A stretch of DNA of 64,000 nucleotides from Sulfuricurvum sp. 17-40-25 (GTDB lineage Bacteria > Campylobacterota > Campylobacteria > Campylobacterales > Sulfurimonadaceae), in NCBI GenBank assembly GCA_002282015.1, contig NCIJ01000001.1, positions 62,001-126,000 of the forward strand, written 5' to 3'. The position numbers were made by a program, and so were the translations under genes. The notes beneath the pieces were generated by a model. It made no database searches and had not been told where the DNA came from. It saw only the letters and a list, made by a program, of their open reading frames with translations. This document shows positions 1 to 8,905 of the stretch, piece after piece (the stretch's first letter is position 1; every line of letters starts with the position of its first letter).

Positions 1-202
1 AGCAAGAGAAGACCGTTTCAATGGTTCAATAGCGAATAATACGGGACATAATATCATCTTTGCAACGACTGGTTTACAAGTATCTACAGAAAATAATTAT
101 TCATTCTTTGTTTCTGTTTCAGTACCAGTGTATCAAGATATGAATGGTGTACAAAATGATGTAAGCTATAAATCAACTGTTGGTATAGGAAAAAGTTTTT
201 AA
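1..202 (+). CDS. Outer-membrane protein, C-terminal fragment (5' end outside window)
   Basis: Frame 2 is open from the window edge to a TAA at 200-202. It encodes about 66 residues with alternating polar and hydrophobic positions (FATTGLQVS, YSFFVSVSVPVY) and ends in GIGKSF. A terminal phenylalanine after a beta strand is the usual C-terminal signature of outer-membrane beta-barrels recognised by the BAM machinery. The family cannot be named from this tail; transporter-type or MetA-pathway-type barrels are possible. It lies 53 bases upstream of the likely ybeY start on the same strand. Confidence 0.55.
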   Translation, partial: AREDRFNGSIANNTGHNIIFATTGLQVSTENNYSFFVSVSVPVYQDMNGVQNDVSYKSTVGIGKSF

Positions 203-255
203 CTTTAAAACAAGTACTCAATATAACAATGATTAAATCATGCTACAATTGTGGC

Positions 256-675
256 ATGATAGATTTAGACAACCGAACCTGCAAAAACTATAATTTTGAG
301 ATGCTTGAAACGATAGCCACCTCCTTGACTCCCTTGGAAATTGAACTTATACTAACTGATAACGTTGAAATAGCACAAATTAATCACGAATTTCGCAGCA
401 TCGATAAACCCACAGACGTTCTTAGTTTTCCCAATGACCCATTTCCTGGAGCACCGCTTGGTAGTATTATTATCAGTGTAGACAAAGTTAGTGAGGTTGC
501 ACAAGAATTAGGACACAGTGAAGATGATGAGCTGGCACTGCTCTTTATTCATGGTCTCTTACATCTTTTGGGAATGGACCATGAAGTGGATCAGGGGGAA
601 ATGCGTAGAAAAGAAGAATCTGTCGTTCGAGAGTTTAGATTGCCTTTAAGCCTTATTGTACGGACCCAAGGGTAG
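256..675 (+). CDS. ybeY: Endoribonuclease YbeY (rRNA maturation factor)
   Basis: YbeY is a zinc-dependent single-strand endoribonuclease acting in 16S rRNA 3' maturation and ribosome quality control. The diagnostic metal motif HGLLHLLGMDH is at about residues 99-109, preceded by the family segment KPTDVLSFP at about 51-59. I chose the ATG at 256, giving MIDLDNRT like family members; an in-frame ATG at 229 adds nine residues (MIKSCYNCG) that are not typical. Neither start has a strong Shine-Dalgarno. The product is about 139 residues, slightly short but within the family range. The 3' end overlaps the convergent mrdA gene by 23 bases. Confidence 0.93.
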   Translation: MIDLDNRTCKNYNFEMLETIATSLTPLEIELILTDNVEIAQINHEFRSIDKPTDVLSFPNDPFPGAPLGSIIISVDKVSEVAQELGHSEDDELALLFIHGLLHLLGMDHEVDQGEMRRKEESVVREFRLPLSLIVRTQG

Positions 676-2485
676 TATTTTCATCTTTTGGTTGGGTTAG
701 CTTGATGTAACCCATTTCCAATAATTTGTTATAAATACCCGAAACAATAGCCCCTGTTGCTTCTCCTCCATGCCCTCCATGCTCTACTAAAACGGTGACT
801 ATAAACTGTGGATTATCAGCAGGTCCGTAAGTCGTGAACCATGCATGAGAACGTTTTAAGTATTCCATACTGTATTCACTTTGACGGTTCACAACGCTTT
901 GACTGATCCCAGTTGTTTGCGCAGTACCTGTTTTACCAGCAATTGGAAATCGTGTAGAGACATACGCTCTTGCCGTTCCTCTGTCATCATTACAAACATC
1001 CCGCATTGCACTTTGGATAAGGGGCAATTTTTGCTTTTCTAGTGCAGTAAGTACATCTCTGGCTTTTGGATTAAAGATTTTATTACCCGCTTTATAGGCG
1101 ATATGAGGAACAGGTAAAACCCCAGTCGCCATTAGGCCTGTGTATTGAGCAATTTGCATCGGTGTGGTCAAAACATCTCCCTGCCCGATTGCCGTGTTTA
1201 GGGTCTCCCCACGATACCATGGCTGCTTATACTTCTCTTTCTTCCATTGACGGCTTGGAACCGTTCCTATAAACTCGTTAGGAAGGTCAATATTCGTTTT
1301 TCGTCCAAGTCCCATGCGATTTAAGCCTGCAGCCATACGCTCAATTCCAACACTCAGACTTCCTTTATAAAAGTAGTCATCGCAACTTTGAGCGATAGCT
1401 TTTTCGATACTCACGCCAGACCCATGCCCTGTTTTACGCCAACATCTAAACGATCGATTACCCAAGCGAAAGCTCCCTGTACAATTAACATGTGAGCCTT
1501 CGTTTAAAATACCCGAGGAGACATACAAAAGTCCTAATCCGGTTTTAATCGTTGATCCTGGAGGATACAATCCATTCACAATTTTATTGGTAAAAGGAGC
1601 ATCGAGACTATTAATCAAGTAATTCCACTGTTCTGTGCTAATCCCTTCTACAAAAGCATTTAAGTCATATTCAGGATAACTGCCGGCTGCATAAATAGCC
1701 CCCTTGGTATCCATAACAATAATCGCCCCTACTTTACCCTCAAACATACTGCTGATATAGTTTTGCAAACGCATATCAAGATTTAAGACGAGGGTGCGAT
1801 TTTCTTTAGTAATGCTTCTGCTGATCTCTTCTATCTCAACATTGTGCGCATTAACCTTGATCTTACGTTCACCCGCTTCGCCTTGTAAATAACTATTGTA
1901 ATATTTTTCTATACCACTTTTACCTACATGTCCCAATAATTTTAAAATCGGATCTTTATCCACTTCTTTTTGGTTTGCCTTGGAAACATATCCAATAAGA
2001 TGGGACGCAGAGTTTCCATAAGGGTAAAGACGTTTTGGAGAGGGTGAAATCTTAATCGTTTCGCGTAAATTCATCAAAGAATACAAAGGCATCATCGTCT
2101 CATGAGGAATAAACTCAGCCACATCAATAAAAGTATGGTTGTAATACGAGTCTTGCTGTTTGTACAGTTTTACCATTTTTTTAGCATCCAGCGTAGGGAT
2201 CATCGACATCAAATACGCTATCTCCTGATCCAAAAGAAGCGTATCCTTTCCTTTTGTCAAATGAGGAGCAAGCGCTATTTTAAATCCAAGCTCATTGATC
2301 GCTATAGGCTCGAGATTTCGATCTAAAATCTCTCCGCGTACCGGAGAGGAAAACTCTGTTTTTATACTGTTGTTTTGCGCCAATGTCTCATAATGTTCAT
2401 TGGATTGAATAGAGAGATGGTACACCCGTACTATCAAAGAGGTCCAAACCAAAGCAAACAGTATCAGTAAAAGTTTAAATTTCAT
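653..2485 (-). CDS. mrdA: Penicillin-binding protein 2, elongasome transpeptidase
   Basis: This is the class B D,D-transpeptidase that crosslinks peptidoglycan during lateral growth with MreBCD/RodA. The 610 residues start with an uncleaved N-terminal membrane anchor (about 4-24), followed by the PBP dimer domain (SPVRGEILDRN near 47) and the transpeptidase domain. The active-site triad is visible: serine in PPGSTIK (about 308-314), SCD in the SxN position near 370 (PBP2 enzymes commonly have SxD there), and KTGTAQT near 520. It is last in a minus-strand run and overlaps the upstream membrane-protein gene by four bases, so the two are probably translationally coupled. RodA is not in the window. 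Confidence 0.95.
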   Translation of the reverse strand: MKFKLLLILFALVWTSLIVRVYHLSIQSNEHYETLAQNNSIKTEFSSPVRGEILDRNLEPIAINELGFKIALAPHLTKGKDTLLLDQEIAYLMSMIPTLDAKKMVKLYKQQDSYYNHTFIDVAEFIPHETMMPLYSLMNLRETIKISPSPKRLYPYGNSASHLIGYVSKANQKEVDKDPILKLLGHVGKSGIEKYYNSYLQGEAGERKIKVNAHNVEIEEISRSITKENRTLVLNLDMRLQNYISSMFEGKVGAIIVMDTKGAIYAAGSYPEYDLNAFVEGISTEQWNYLINSLDAPFTNKIVNGLYPPGSTIKTGLGLLYVSSGILNEGSHVNCTGSFRLGNRSFRCWRKTGHGSGVSIEKAIAQSCDDYFYKGSLSVGIERMAAGLNRMGLGRKTNIDLPNEFIGTVPSRQWKKEKYKQPWYRGETLNTAIGQGDVLTTPMQIAQYTGLMATGVLPVPHIAYKAGNKIFNPKARDVLTALEKQKLPLIQSAMRDVCNDDRGTARAYVSTRFPIAGKTGTAQTTGISQSVVNRQSEYSMEYLKRSHAWFTTYGPADNPQFIVTVLVEHGGHGGEATGAIVSGIYNKLLEMGYIKLTQPKDENTTLGSVQ

Positions 2486-2937
2486 CCGGCGATCGCAATC
2501 AACGCAAATTCAATCGCCATATAAAAAATTACGTGCCAATCCATACTAGGAAGTGGTAATATCAGGACACTGTTTATCATTCCTAAAAAAATAGGATAAC
2601 CAAAGTAAGAGAGCAGGACAAATATCCCTTTAATACCGATTTTGGATTGGACCGTTTGTTCAATTTTAGGCATTATGTACTGAGTGATGAGGGTAAAATA
2701 AACGATGGTAGAACCAAACCAATACCCCTTTTCTGCTTCAAACATCAATAACATGCTAGAAGCCACTACCAGTGAAAAAAGATCACTGCGCCGTAAAGCC
2801 AGATAATAAAGAAATCCTAGAACCGCCAACATCGGCGGGAAAAAAAGATAGATACTGCTAAGCGCTATGTAGATGCCAAATACGGCGATCCACAAGAGAT
2901 CGCTTAGAGCGTTTTTATAAGGGATACTTCGTTGCAT
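2482..2937 (-). CDS. Small polytopic membrane protein, candidate MreD-like partner of PBP2
   Basis: The 151 residues are almost entirely hydrophobic, with about five membrane segments and few loops. No family motif is recognisable by eye. Size, topology and position directly in front of mrdA (four-base overlap) resemble MreD, the small rod-shape membrane protein that is poorly conserved in sequence. That role is inferred from context only. Its start overlaps the end of the upstream N-acetylglutamate synthase gene by 34 bases. Confidence 0.6.
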   Translation of the reverse strand: MQRSIPYKNALSDLLWIAVFGIYIALSSIYLFFPPMLAVLGFLYYLALRRSDLFSLVVASSMLLMFEAEKGYWFGSTIVYFTLITQYIMPKIEQTVQSKIGIKGIFVLLSYFGYPIFLGMINSVLILPLPSMDWHVIFYMAIEFALIAIAG

Positions 2938-3365
2938 ACAGGAAACAGTTTACATTTAATACAATCAGCCCAAATCTTATGTTCGGGAATACTCTCTTTT
3001 GGGATCTCAATAAATCCCAATCGCTCAAAAAAATGTTTTTCATAGGTTAGTGCCAGCACTTCTTTAAGCCCTAATAACGCCCCTTCTTGACATACCTTAC
3101 TGACCAGTTCACTCCCTATGTTTTGTCCTCTATATTCACTGTCAATAATCATAGATCGTACTTCAGCAAGCTTCGGAGAATGAAGATGTAGAGCACAAAA
3201 CCCAACCAGTTTGTCCCCATCCATAGCCAGCGTATACGATCGTATGTTGGTGGCTATCTCATCATCCGTACGCAATAAAATAACACCGCTCTCAATCTCA
3301 GGAGCAACCAACAGTTGCATCTGAGGTATATCAGAGAGTGTCGGTTTTTTATACTCAATCTTCAT
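2904..3365 (-). CDS. argA: Short-form N-acetylglutamate synthase (GNAT family)
   Basis: This GNAT acyltransferase makes N-acetylglutamate from glutamate and acetyl-CoA, the first step of arginine synthesis. It is the short form (about 153 residues) without an amino-acid-kinase domain. Family landmarks are ALHLHSPKLAEVRS, the acetyl-CoA loop YRGQNIGSELV, LTYEKHFFERLGF, and the cysteine-bearing tail KIWADCIKCKLFPVC. I prefer the ATG at 3365, which has GGAG four bases upstream, over the alternative at 3377. It starts inside the 3' end of engB. The name follows the S-NAGS group rather than an experiment in this organism. Confidence 0.85.
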   Translation of the reverse strand: MKIEYKKPTLSDIPQMQLLVAPEIESGVILLRTDDEIATNIRSYTLAMDGDKLVGFCALHLHSPKLAEVRSMIIDSEYRGQNIGSELVSKVCQEGALLGLKEVLALTYEKHFFERLGFIEIPKESIPEHKIWADCIKCKLFPVCNEVSLIKTL

Positions 3366-3975
3366 GCTGCTCCACATGGGTCAATAGCTCATAAATTTTA
3401 GCGACCACTCTGTCCACACCACGTTTCTTGGTATTAGAAACCATCAACGCATCGGGGAACTGTTTTTTGAGCTCATTGAGTTCTTTTTGATTCAATTTAT
3501 CAATCTTCGTAAACACATTGAGAATAAACTGATCTTTACGGCATATTTGTTCCAAATACTCAGAAACCGAATGGTCTAGCTCCAAGTCAGGATGACGTGC
3601 ATCAATCAAATGGACAAATATACGCAGCTGCTGACGCTGTGTAATAAAGTCCGTTAGATTACTCTCCCAATCCGTTTTAAGAGACTTTGCTACTTTTGCG
3701 TATCCAAATCCGGGAAGATCCACTAGCTTGGCTTCCAACTTAGTGCCCGTATCACGATCCATAAACTCCACATCAAAATAATTAATAAGTCTTGTTTTAC
3801 CCGGAGTAGAAGAGACTTTTGCCAGTGATTTTCGCTGAGTTAGCGTATTGAGTATTGAGCTTTTACCCGTATTGGAACGGGCCATAAACGCTACTTCATT
3901 TTGCAATGGATTTTCAGGAGAGAGTCGGATATGAGGAGCTGATGTCATAAAAACCGAATTTATGATTTCAATCAT
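3355..3975 (-). CDS. engB: Ribosome-biogenesis GTPase EngB/YsxC
   Basis: EngB is a TRAFAC-class GTPase needed for late 50S assembly and cell division. The 206 residues carry G1 ARSNTGKSS (about 32-40), the EngB-specific TPGKTRLINYF, G3 DLPGFGYAKV and G4 TKIDK. The canonical G1 in EngB is GRSNVGKS; here the first glycine of the P-loop is alanine and the valine is threonine. The other GTPase motifs are intact. It overlaps lptA by four bases upstream and the argA gene downstream, so it belongs to the envelope operon. Confidence 0.94.
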   Translation of the reverse strand: MIEIINSVFMTSAPHIRLSPENPLQNEVAFMARSNTGKSSILNTLTQRKSLAKVSSTPGKTRLINYFDVEFMDRDTGTKLEAKLVDLPGFGYAKVAKSLKTDWESNLTDFITQRQQLRIFVHLIDARHPDLELDHSVSEYLEQICRKDQFILNVFTKIDKLNQKELNELKKQFPDALMVSNTKKRGVDRVVAKIYELLTHVEQHED

Positions 3976-4460
3976 TTCGACTTCCCTTTTTTAGTTGAAT
4001 TGGTATCTTCAAGCGTAAATACCATCATAATAGGTTCATTTTTAGCACTGTCAGCACTTGCATGACCATACGTCGTATTTACCACCACTTTATCCCCTTT
4101 TACACGGCGAAAATCATCCAAACGAATCAAATCAACTTTGGTGTAAAACTGATACTCTTTCTCATTGGGCAAATACACTGCTCGTTGAGATTTTCCTCTG
4201 TATTTTTCTTTTAATTCTGTCACAATGTAAAAAGAGACATCTCCTTCGGCAACCATCTTGATAGGTTTTCGATTACTGTCTGTATAAATCGTAACTTTTG
4301 ATGCATTCAACTCATCCAACCCTTTTGTCACAATGACATTACCCGTAAACACAGAAGTTCCCGTAGACTGGTCAGCTTTAAAGTTAGCAGAAAATACTTT
4401 AAGTTCTTGAGCATCAAGACCAAAAGCACACAGTAAAGCAATAAAAATAAATTTGTTCAT
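3972..4460 (-). CDS. lptA: LPS transport periplasmic protein LptA
   Basis: LptA bridges the periplasm and carries lipopolysaccharide from LptC to LptD. The 162-residue product starts with a cleavable signal peptide (MNKFIFIALLCAFGLDAQ) and continues with an OstA-type repeat of short beta strands (ADQSTGTSVFTGNVIVTKG, LNASKVTIYTD, GDVSFYIV, GKSQRAVYLPNEK). Position between lptC and engB supports the call, because lptA and lptC are paired in this phylum. The tail is lysine-rich. Confidence 0.88.
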   Translation of the reverse strand: MNKFIFIALLCAFGLDAQELKVFSANFKADQSTGTSVFTGNVIVTKGLDELNASKVTIYTDSNRKPIKMVAEGDVSFYIVTELKEKYRGKSQRAVYLPNEKEYQFYTKVDLIRLDDFRRVKGDKVVVNTTYGHASADSAKNEPIMMVFTLEDTNSTKKGKSK

Positions 4461-4473
4461 ATGTATCTTTCTA

Positions 4474-4983
4474 TTAATTTAATTGGTAAGAACCGGAAAC
4501 TGCATTGGCACTTACCGTATGATGTTGTGTATTTAACAGTAACTGTGTTCCATTTACTTTGTTATTGTTTTGGGTAATGATAAAACCACCGCGCGTTGAA
4601 ACCAATGAATGAGGAGTATCGTATTTACCCTCAGAAGAACGAAACTCCAATCCATCTTCACGTACATAATGAACATTACCTTCTAAGGTAATAATATCAT
4701 CTTTATAAAGAGCTTCATTCGCACTTATCGACTCAAAAAGAGCTTTGGAATTATTACTGAATTTTGCTGATGAAACCTCATATCGATCTTCAAAGCGTTT
4801 GCCATGGTCACCTTCAAAAAGACGATCGATCCCCATAGTATTGATTTCATACACAATAAAGGATTCAAGTTCAAATTTAGGAGCTTCTTCTCTTGTCTCA
4901 TCCATCAGCGTTATAGGTTTAAAATAGACAAACATACCCACCAATAGGCTCAATACTACGACAAAGAAAAAATTAATCGACAT
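4474..4983 (-). CDS. lptC: LPS export protein LptC
   Basis: LptC is a single-pass inner-membrane protein with a periplasmic OstA-like domain that hands LPS to LptA. The 169 residues begin with one membrane segment (about 5-22) and contain beta-rich repeats similar to those of the neighbouring LptA (YKDDIITLEGNVHYV, FRSSEGKYDTPHSLVSTRG, VNGTQLLLNTQ). It starts right after kdsC ends. Sequence conservation in LptC is low, so the call rests on topology, repeats and gene order. Confidence 0.85.
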   Translation of the reverse strand: MSINFFFVVVLSLLVGMFVYFKPITLMDETREEAPKFELESFIVYEINTMGIDRLFEGDHGKRFEDRYEVSSAKFSNNSKALFESISANEALYKDDIITLEGNVHYVREDGLEFRSSEGKYDTPHSLVSTRGGFIITQNNNKVNGTQLLLNTQHHTVSANAVSGSYQLN

Positions 4984-5475
4984 TTAAATCCATAAACCCA
5001 AATATTTTTCCCGCTCACCATTATGATCAATTACTTTTTCGATCATTTCACGTACAACCGCATCTCCACCGACATTTTCAAGTACCGTTGCTACCGTATG
5101 AAGATGGTGAACGCCATTTTTAGGGGTATATCCTTGTCCAGCCCATTGAAGCATATTGTAATCATTGAGATCATCACCAATCGCAGCTACTTCATCCGAT
5201 GTCAAACCAAGCTCTACGCACAATTTTTGTGCAACTTCTAGTTTATTGTCTATGCCTTGAAACACATAAGGAATACGCAGTTCCTTTGCGCGGTTTTCTA
5301 CGATCATCGATTTACGTCCCGTGATGATCGCGACCTGATGCCCCATGTTCAACCATGATCGAATCACAAAACCGTCTTTGACATTGAAATTCTTGATCTC
5401 TTCGCCTTTTTCATTGTAAATAATACGACCATCCGTCATACATCCATCAACGTCCAATATTATCAGTCGAATCAC
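4984..5475 (-). CDS. kdsC: 3-deoxy-D-manno-octulosonate 8-phosphate phosphatase KdsC
   Basis: KdsC dephosphorylates Kdo-8-phosphate to Kdo, the inner-core sugar of LPS. The 163-residue protein is a capless HAD phosphatase: motif I LDVDGCMTDG (about 7-16) with both aspartates, motif II threonine in AIITGRKS, and motif IV IGDDLNDYNML. Length matches the tetrameric KdsC group. It overlaps hisB by four bases and is followed immediately by lptC and lptA, linking Kdo synthesis to LPS export. Confidence 0.94.
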   Translation of the reverse strand: MIRLIILDVDGCMTDGRIIYNEKGEEIKNFNVKDGFVIRSWLNMGHQVAIITGRKSMIVENRAKELRIPYVFQGIDNKLEVAQKLCVELGLTSDEVAAIGDDLNDYNMLQWAGQGYTPKNGVHHLHTVATVLENVGGDAVVREMIEKVIDHNGEREKYLGLWI

Positions 5476-6044
5476 AACACACCTTTGGTGCTGGGAATCC
5501 CGGCTCTGACATTGGTCATCAACGCGCGGCGCAGTGCCACTGCCAATGATTTAAAAGCGGCTTCTATGATGTGGTGCTTATTTTTTCCGCGCTGTAATAC
5601 AATGTGAGCGGTAATTCCGGCATTGAAAACAACCGCACGGAAAAACTCTTCGGTTAACTCAACATCAAACTGCCCTACTTTACCCTCAAGTTCAATATCG
5701 TACAGTAAATAAGGGCGATTGCTCAAATCCAAATCACAACTCACTGCCGCCTCATCCATCACAATGACAGCACTACCAAAGCGTTCAACTTGCTCGATAG
5801 GATAAATCGCTTCACGCAATGCCTGTCCCAAAACAATCCCAACATCCTCAACGCTGTGATGATCATCAATGTGCGTATCGCCCTTGCACGTTATGCTAAT
5901 ATCCATTAGCGAGTGCTTGGCAAAACTCTCTAACATATGATCGAGAAAACCGACATTTGTTTCTATTGTACTTTTACCCGTTCCTGCCACATTAAGCGCG
6001 AGAGTGATATCGGTTTCTTTGGTTTTACGATTTTTATGAATCAT
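5472..6044 (-). CDS. hisB: Imidazoleglycerol-phosphate dehydratase
   Basis: This is the monofunctional HisB (190 residues), which dehydrates imidazole glycerol phosphate to imidazole acetol phosphate in histidine synthesis. The Mn-binding histidine clusters are present: GFLDHMLESFAKH (about 32-44), the DDHHSVEDVG segment near 61-70 and the duplicate GKNKHHIIEAAFKS near 153-166. The histidinol-phosphatase domain of enteric HisB is absent, as usual outside gamma-proteobacteria. No other his gene is adjacent. It sits one base from rlpA. Confidence 0.96.
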   Translation of the reverse strand: MIHKNRKTKETDITLALNVAGTGKSTIETNVGFLDHMLESFAKHSLMDISITCKGDTHIDDHHSVEDVGIVLGQALREAIYPIEQVERFGSAVIVMDEAAVSCDLDLSNRPYLLYDIELEGKVGQFDVELTEEFFRAVVFNAGITAHIVLQRGKNKHHIIEAAFKSLAVALRRALMTNVRAGIPSTKGVL

Positions 6045-6045
6045 C

Positions 6046-6870
6046 TCATTCCCCTGTGATAAACTGACCGTTAAAATAACCCTGAGCTATGAAATCTCTG
6101 GCTTCTGCTTCACTTCTGAATCCACGCAACCAAACTCTGAATAATCGATCGTTATTATACTGCGAATCTTTGATGATTGCGGAGTATCCATGAAAAGAGG
6201 CATATTTCTTTTGCGTCTCAAGAGCCCCTTGAATATTTGCAAATGCACCGATCTGAACGGCAAACGCACTGACCACTTCTTGCTTTGGACCAGAAGCCAT
6301 TCTTTTATAATCAATCGTTTTTTCACCACTTGGTTCAAAGCCCAATACTTCCAGTCTCACCGCAGCGGTCCCCGTTGCAACCAGATCGATCTCTTTGGCT
6401 GCTGAAAACGACAAATCGATAATACGGGATTCTACAAATGGTCCTCTGTCGTTGATACGTACCACCGTTTGCTTATTGTTTTGGGTATTGGTCACGCGCA
6501 CAACTGTGTTCATAGGCAATGTCTTATGCGCCGCCGTCATGGCATACATATCATACGCTTCACCATTGGACGTAGATTTACCGTGAAAATCACTACCGTA
6601 CCAACTCGCACGCCCAGTCATAGTATCCCCAACACTCACGACTGTAGGACAATACTCTTTTCCAAGCACCGTATAAGGGCGCATCGTGGCTATGAGATCT
6701 CCATTTTTTTTCTTAATCCTTGATGGAGCATCGTCCAAGATATCTGAAGGGTATTTTTTGGATGCTTTGGACGGTCGGTACTGGTAGGAACCCATATAAG
6801 AGGTACATCCGCTCATAATGAGTATGAATCCTAATAAAATAACTCTAATCACTAACTTTGGTTTCCTCAT
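6046..6870 (-). CDS. rlpA: RlpA-like lytic transglycosylase lipoprotein with SPOR domain
   Basis: RlpA cleaves denuded glycan strands at septa. The 274 residues begin with a lipoprotein signal (lipobox MSGC, lipidated Cys near 22), then the double-psi beta-barrel core GRASWYGSDFHGKSTSNGE with MTAAHKTLPMNTVVRV and VRINDRGPFVESRIIDLS, and a C-terminal SPOR-like peptidoglycan-binding domain (AVQIGAFANIQGA onwards). Its start overlaps the mltD-like gene by 26 bases, pairing two murein lytic enzymes in one operon. Confidence 0.92.
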   Translation of the reverse strand: MRKPKLVIRVILLGFILIMSGCTSYMGSYQYRPSKASKKYPSDILDDAPSRIKKKNGDLIATMRPYTVLGKEYCPTVVSVGDTMTGRASWYGSDFHGKSTSNGEAYDMYAMTAAHKTLPMNTVVRVTNTQNNKQTVVRINDRGPFVESRIIDLSFSAAKEIDLVATGTAAVRLEVLGFEPSGEKTIDYKRMASGPKQEVVSAFAVQIGAFANIQGALETQKKYASFHGYSAIIKDSQYNNDRLFRVWLRGFRSEAEARDFIAQGYFNGQFITGE

Positions 6871-8062
6871 CTTCTTTGACTTTGGGTTGAATAAAAATGT
6901 TTTTTGGTTTTAATTTTTCAATGGTTGCATTATACAGTTTTACGACTGAAAGCTTTACGTCAGACGACTGAGCTTTATCAAGTGATGAATGTCGAATAAA
7001 CCCTCTATTAATCGGTATTTTAATCGTGCTATTGCTAGAGAGTTCATCACGTTCTCCCATCATGTTCTCAACACGTATTGCACCCGTTGGAACATCATAC
7101 TGCTTTGAGAGTGTGGCAACACTCTCTCCTGCTTTTGTTCTGTGCATCACAAAGTACCCTTTGAGTGATTTTGTGCGATAGGTTTCACGGAACAAGTGGA
7201 GTTTTTCCTCAGGGATATACACAGGATACATCTCTTTACTAGGAGGGGTCACACCTCGTCTAAGATGAGTATTTAATAACGTCAGCTTCTTTTTGGGCAT
7301 TTCCAAGACCGCTGCGATACGACCGATATCCTCACCCTCAGGAAGATAAACCGTAGCAATAGGATTTTCAGATGCCACACCGATGAGATGATCGTATTGA
7401 ATCTGTTCTAAAAAAGCCTGATCGCTGGCAAGCAGTGCTAATGCAATAATCTTACGAATATAGTTGCGGCTTTCTCGTGGAATATAGCTCCTATTTGGAT
7501 TTGCCAAGACACTCAAATCATCACTTCCCGCTTTGCGTATCGCTTTAGACAGCCTGCCATCACCACAGTTGTACGCAATAATGGCCAAATACCATTTACC
7601 AAATTGACGATGTAACTGCGATAAATAGGTAATAGCTGCACGGGTAGATTTGAGATGGTCACGCCGTTCATCTACATACGAAGTGATGTGTAGTCCGTGT
7701 AGTTTTCCAGTTCGTGCCATAAACTGCCAAATCCCACTGGCACCATGAGAGGACGTGGAAAGTGTATCCAAACTGGATTCTGCTAAAGCTATAAATAAAA
7801 ATTCACTGGGTACATCGGATTGGGAGATCAAGGAGGTGAGCATAGGGATCAAGATAGCTGCATTTTCAGGTGAGTTTGCAAAGCCATTTTGGGTGCAGTC
7901 CCGTTTTTGTGCGACATAGATATCATTCAAATAGGGATCGTTTAAAAACGATGCCGGCACATCAAAATGTTTTAATACAATAATCTTTTTTTCATCCTTT
8001 GGATTAAACTCAAAGGAATAAGCAAGAAAGTTCACTGAAAGAATAAATAATAACCAGCGCAA
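6845..8062 (-). CDS. mltD: Membrane-bound lytic murein transglycosylase (MltD type) with LysM
   Basis: The 405 residues carry a signal peptide, an SLT/goose-lysozyme-type catalytic domain and peptidoglycan-binding repeats. The catalytic glutamate is in ALAESSLDTLSTSSHGASG, followed by GIWQFMARTG, the YLSQLHRQFGKWYLAIIAYN helix pair and RNYIRKI. A LysM-like module (MHRTKAGESVATLSKQYDV) lies near residue 315, and a second, weaker one around 245. Expected activity is cleavage of MurNAc-GlcNAc bonds with anhydro product formation. The gene leads into rlpA-hisB; 57 bases separate it from tatD. Confidence 0.88.
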   Translation of the reverse strand: MRWLLFILSVNFLAYSFEFNPKDEKKIIVLKHFDVPASFLNDPYLNDIYVAQKRDCTQNGFANSPENAAILIPMLTSLISQSDVPSEFLFIALAESSLDTLSTSSHGASGIWQFMARTGKLHGLHITSYVDERRDHLKSTRAAITYLSQLHRQFGKWYLAIIAYNCGDGRLSKAIRKAGSDDLSVLANPNRSYIPRESRNYIRKIIALALLASDQAFLEQIQYDHLIGVASENPIATVYLPEGEDIGRIAAVLEMPKKKLTLLNTHLRRGVTPPSKEMYPVYIPEEKLHLFRETYRTKSLKGYFVMHRTKAGESVATLSKQYDVPTGAIRVENMMGERDELSSNSTIKIPINRGFIRHSSLDKAQSSDVKLSVVKLYNATIEKLKPKNIFIQPKVKEDEETKVSD

Positions 8063-8119
8063 TCAACCTCCTTGCCCTATCATGTAATATTCTAGTTCAA
8101 AGAGTATAACAGTAAGTTA

Positions 8120-8905
8120 TTAATATTTGGTTAACCCTGTAAAAAGTCTCTTTGCATTTGTGCTTGTTAACGCTTCGATTTCATCTACAGAGAGCTCTAG
8201 TAATTCAGACATCTTTTGAGCCACCAGCTTGGTATACGCAGGTTCATTTCGCTGTCCACGGTGGGGATGAGGGGTCAAATAAGGGCCATCTGTTTCGATA
8301 AGAAGCTTTTCTTTGGGGATTTTAGGCAGAACATTCACGAGTTTTTTCGCATTTGAAAACGTCAACACTCCCCCTATTCCAAAATAAAAGCCTTCATTCG
8401 CAAGACTCAAAAGCTCATCGTCGGCATTGTAGCAATGCAAAACTCCCCCTACTTCTCCGGCACCCTCTTCGAGTAAAATCATTTTAGAATCATGGCTCGC
8501 ATCGCGTATATGGATGATAAGGGGTTTTTTGACCTTTTTTGCCATGCGAATCTGTGCTCTAAACGCCTCTTCTTGACGTTTTTTCTCCAGTAGTTTATCC
8601 TCATCGCTCCCTTCAAGCCGAAAATAATCCATCCCACATTCGCCGATTGCTACACATTTAGGATGAGAGGCATAGTGTTCAAAATCCAAACCATCAAGCC
8701 CTTCCAGATCATACGGATGGACTCCAACTGCAAAAAAGATATTCTCATGTTCTTCACACAGTTCTATCGCACGGTTCAGTGTTGAGGGATGCGCTCCAGG
8801 TATAATAAACTCATTTACATCCAATGCCTTCGCACGAGCCATCACTTCTTCAAAATCTTCACGGTAACGCTCATCATCCAAGTGGACATGGGTATCAATT
8901 ATCAT
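8120..8905 (-). CDS. tatD: TatD-family metal-dependent DNase
   Basis: The 261-residue amidohydrolase-fold protein has the family signatures IIDTHVHLDD at the N terminus, AIGECGMDYFR, PLIIHIRDA and LLIETDGPYLTP. The histidines and acidic residues that bind the two metals are present. TatD enzymes are 3'-5' exonucleases linked to DNA repair and quality control. It overlaps recN by four bases, consistent with a DNA-maintenance pair. Confidence 0.93.
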   Translation of the reverse strand: MIIDTHVHLDDERYREDFEEVMARAKALDVNEFIIPGAHPSTLNRAIELCEEHENIFFAVGVHPYDLEGLDGLDFEHYASHPKCVAIGECGMDYFRLEGSDEDKLLEKKRQEEAFRAQIRMAKKVKKPLIIHIRDASHDSKMILLEEGAGEVGGVLHCYNADDELLSLANEGFYFGIGGVLTFSNAKKLVNVLPKIPKEKLLIETDGPYLTPHPHRGQRNEPAYTKLVAQKMSELLELSVDEIEALTSTNAKRLFTGLTKY

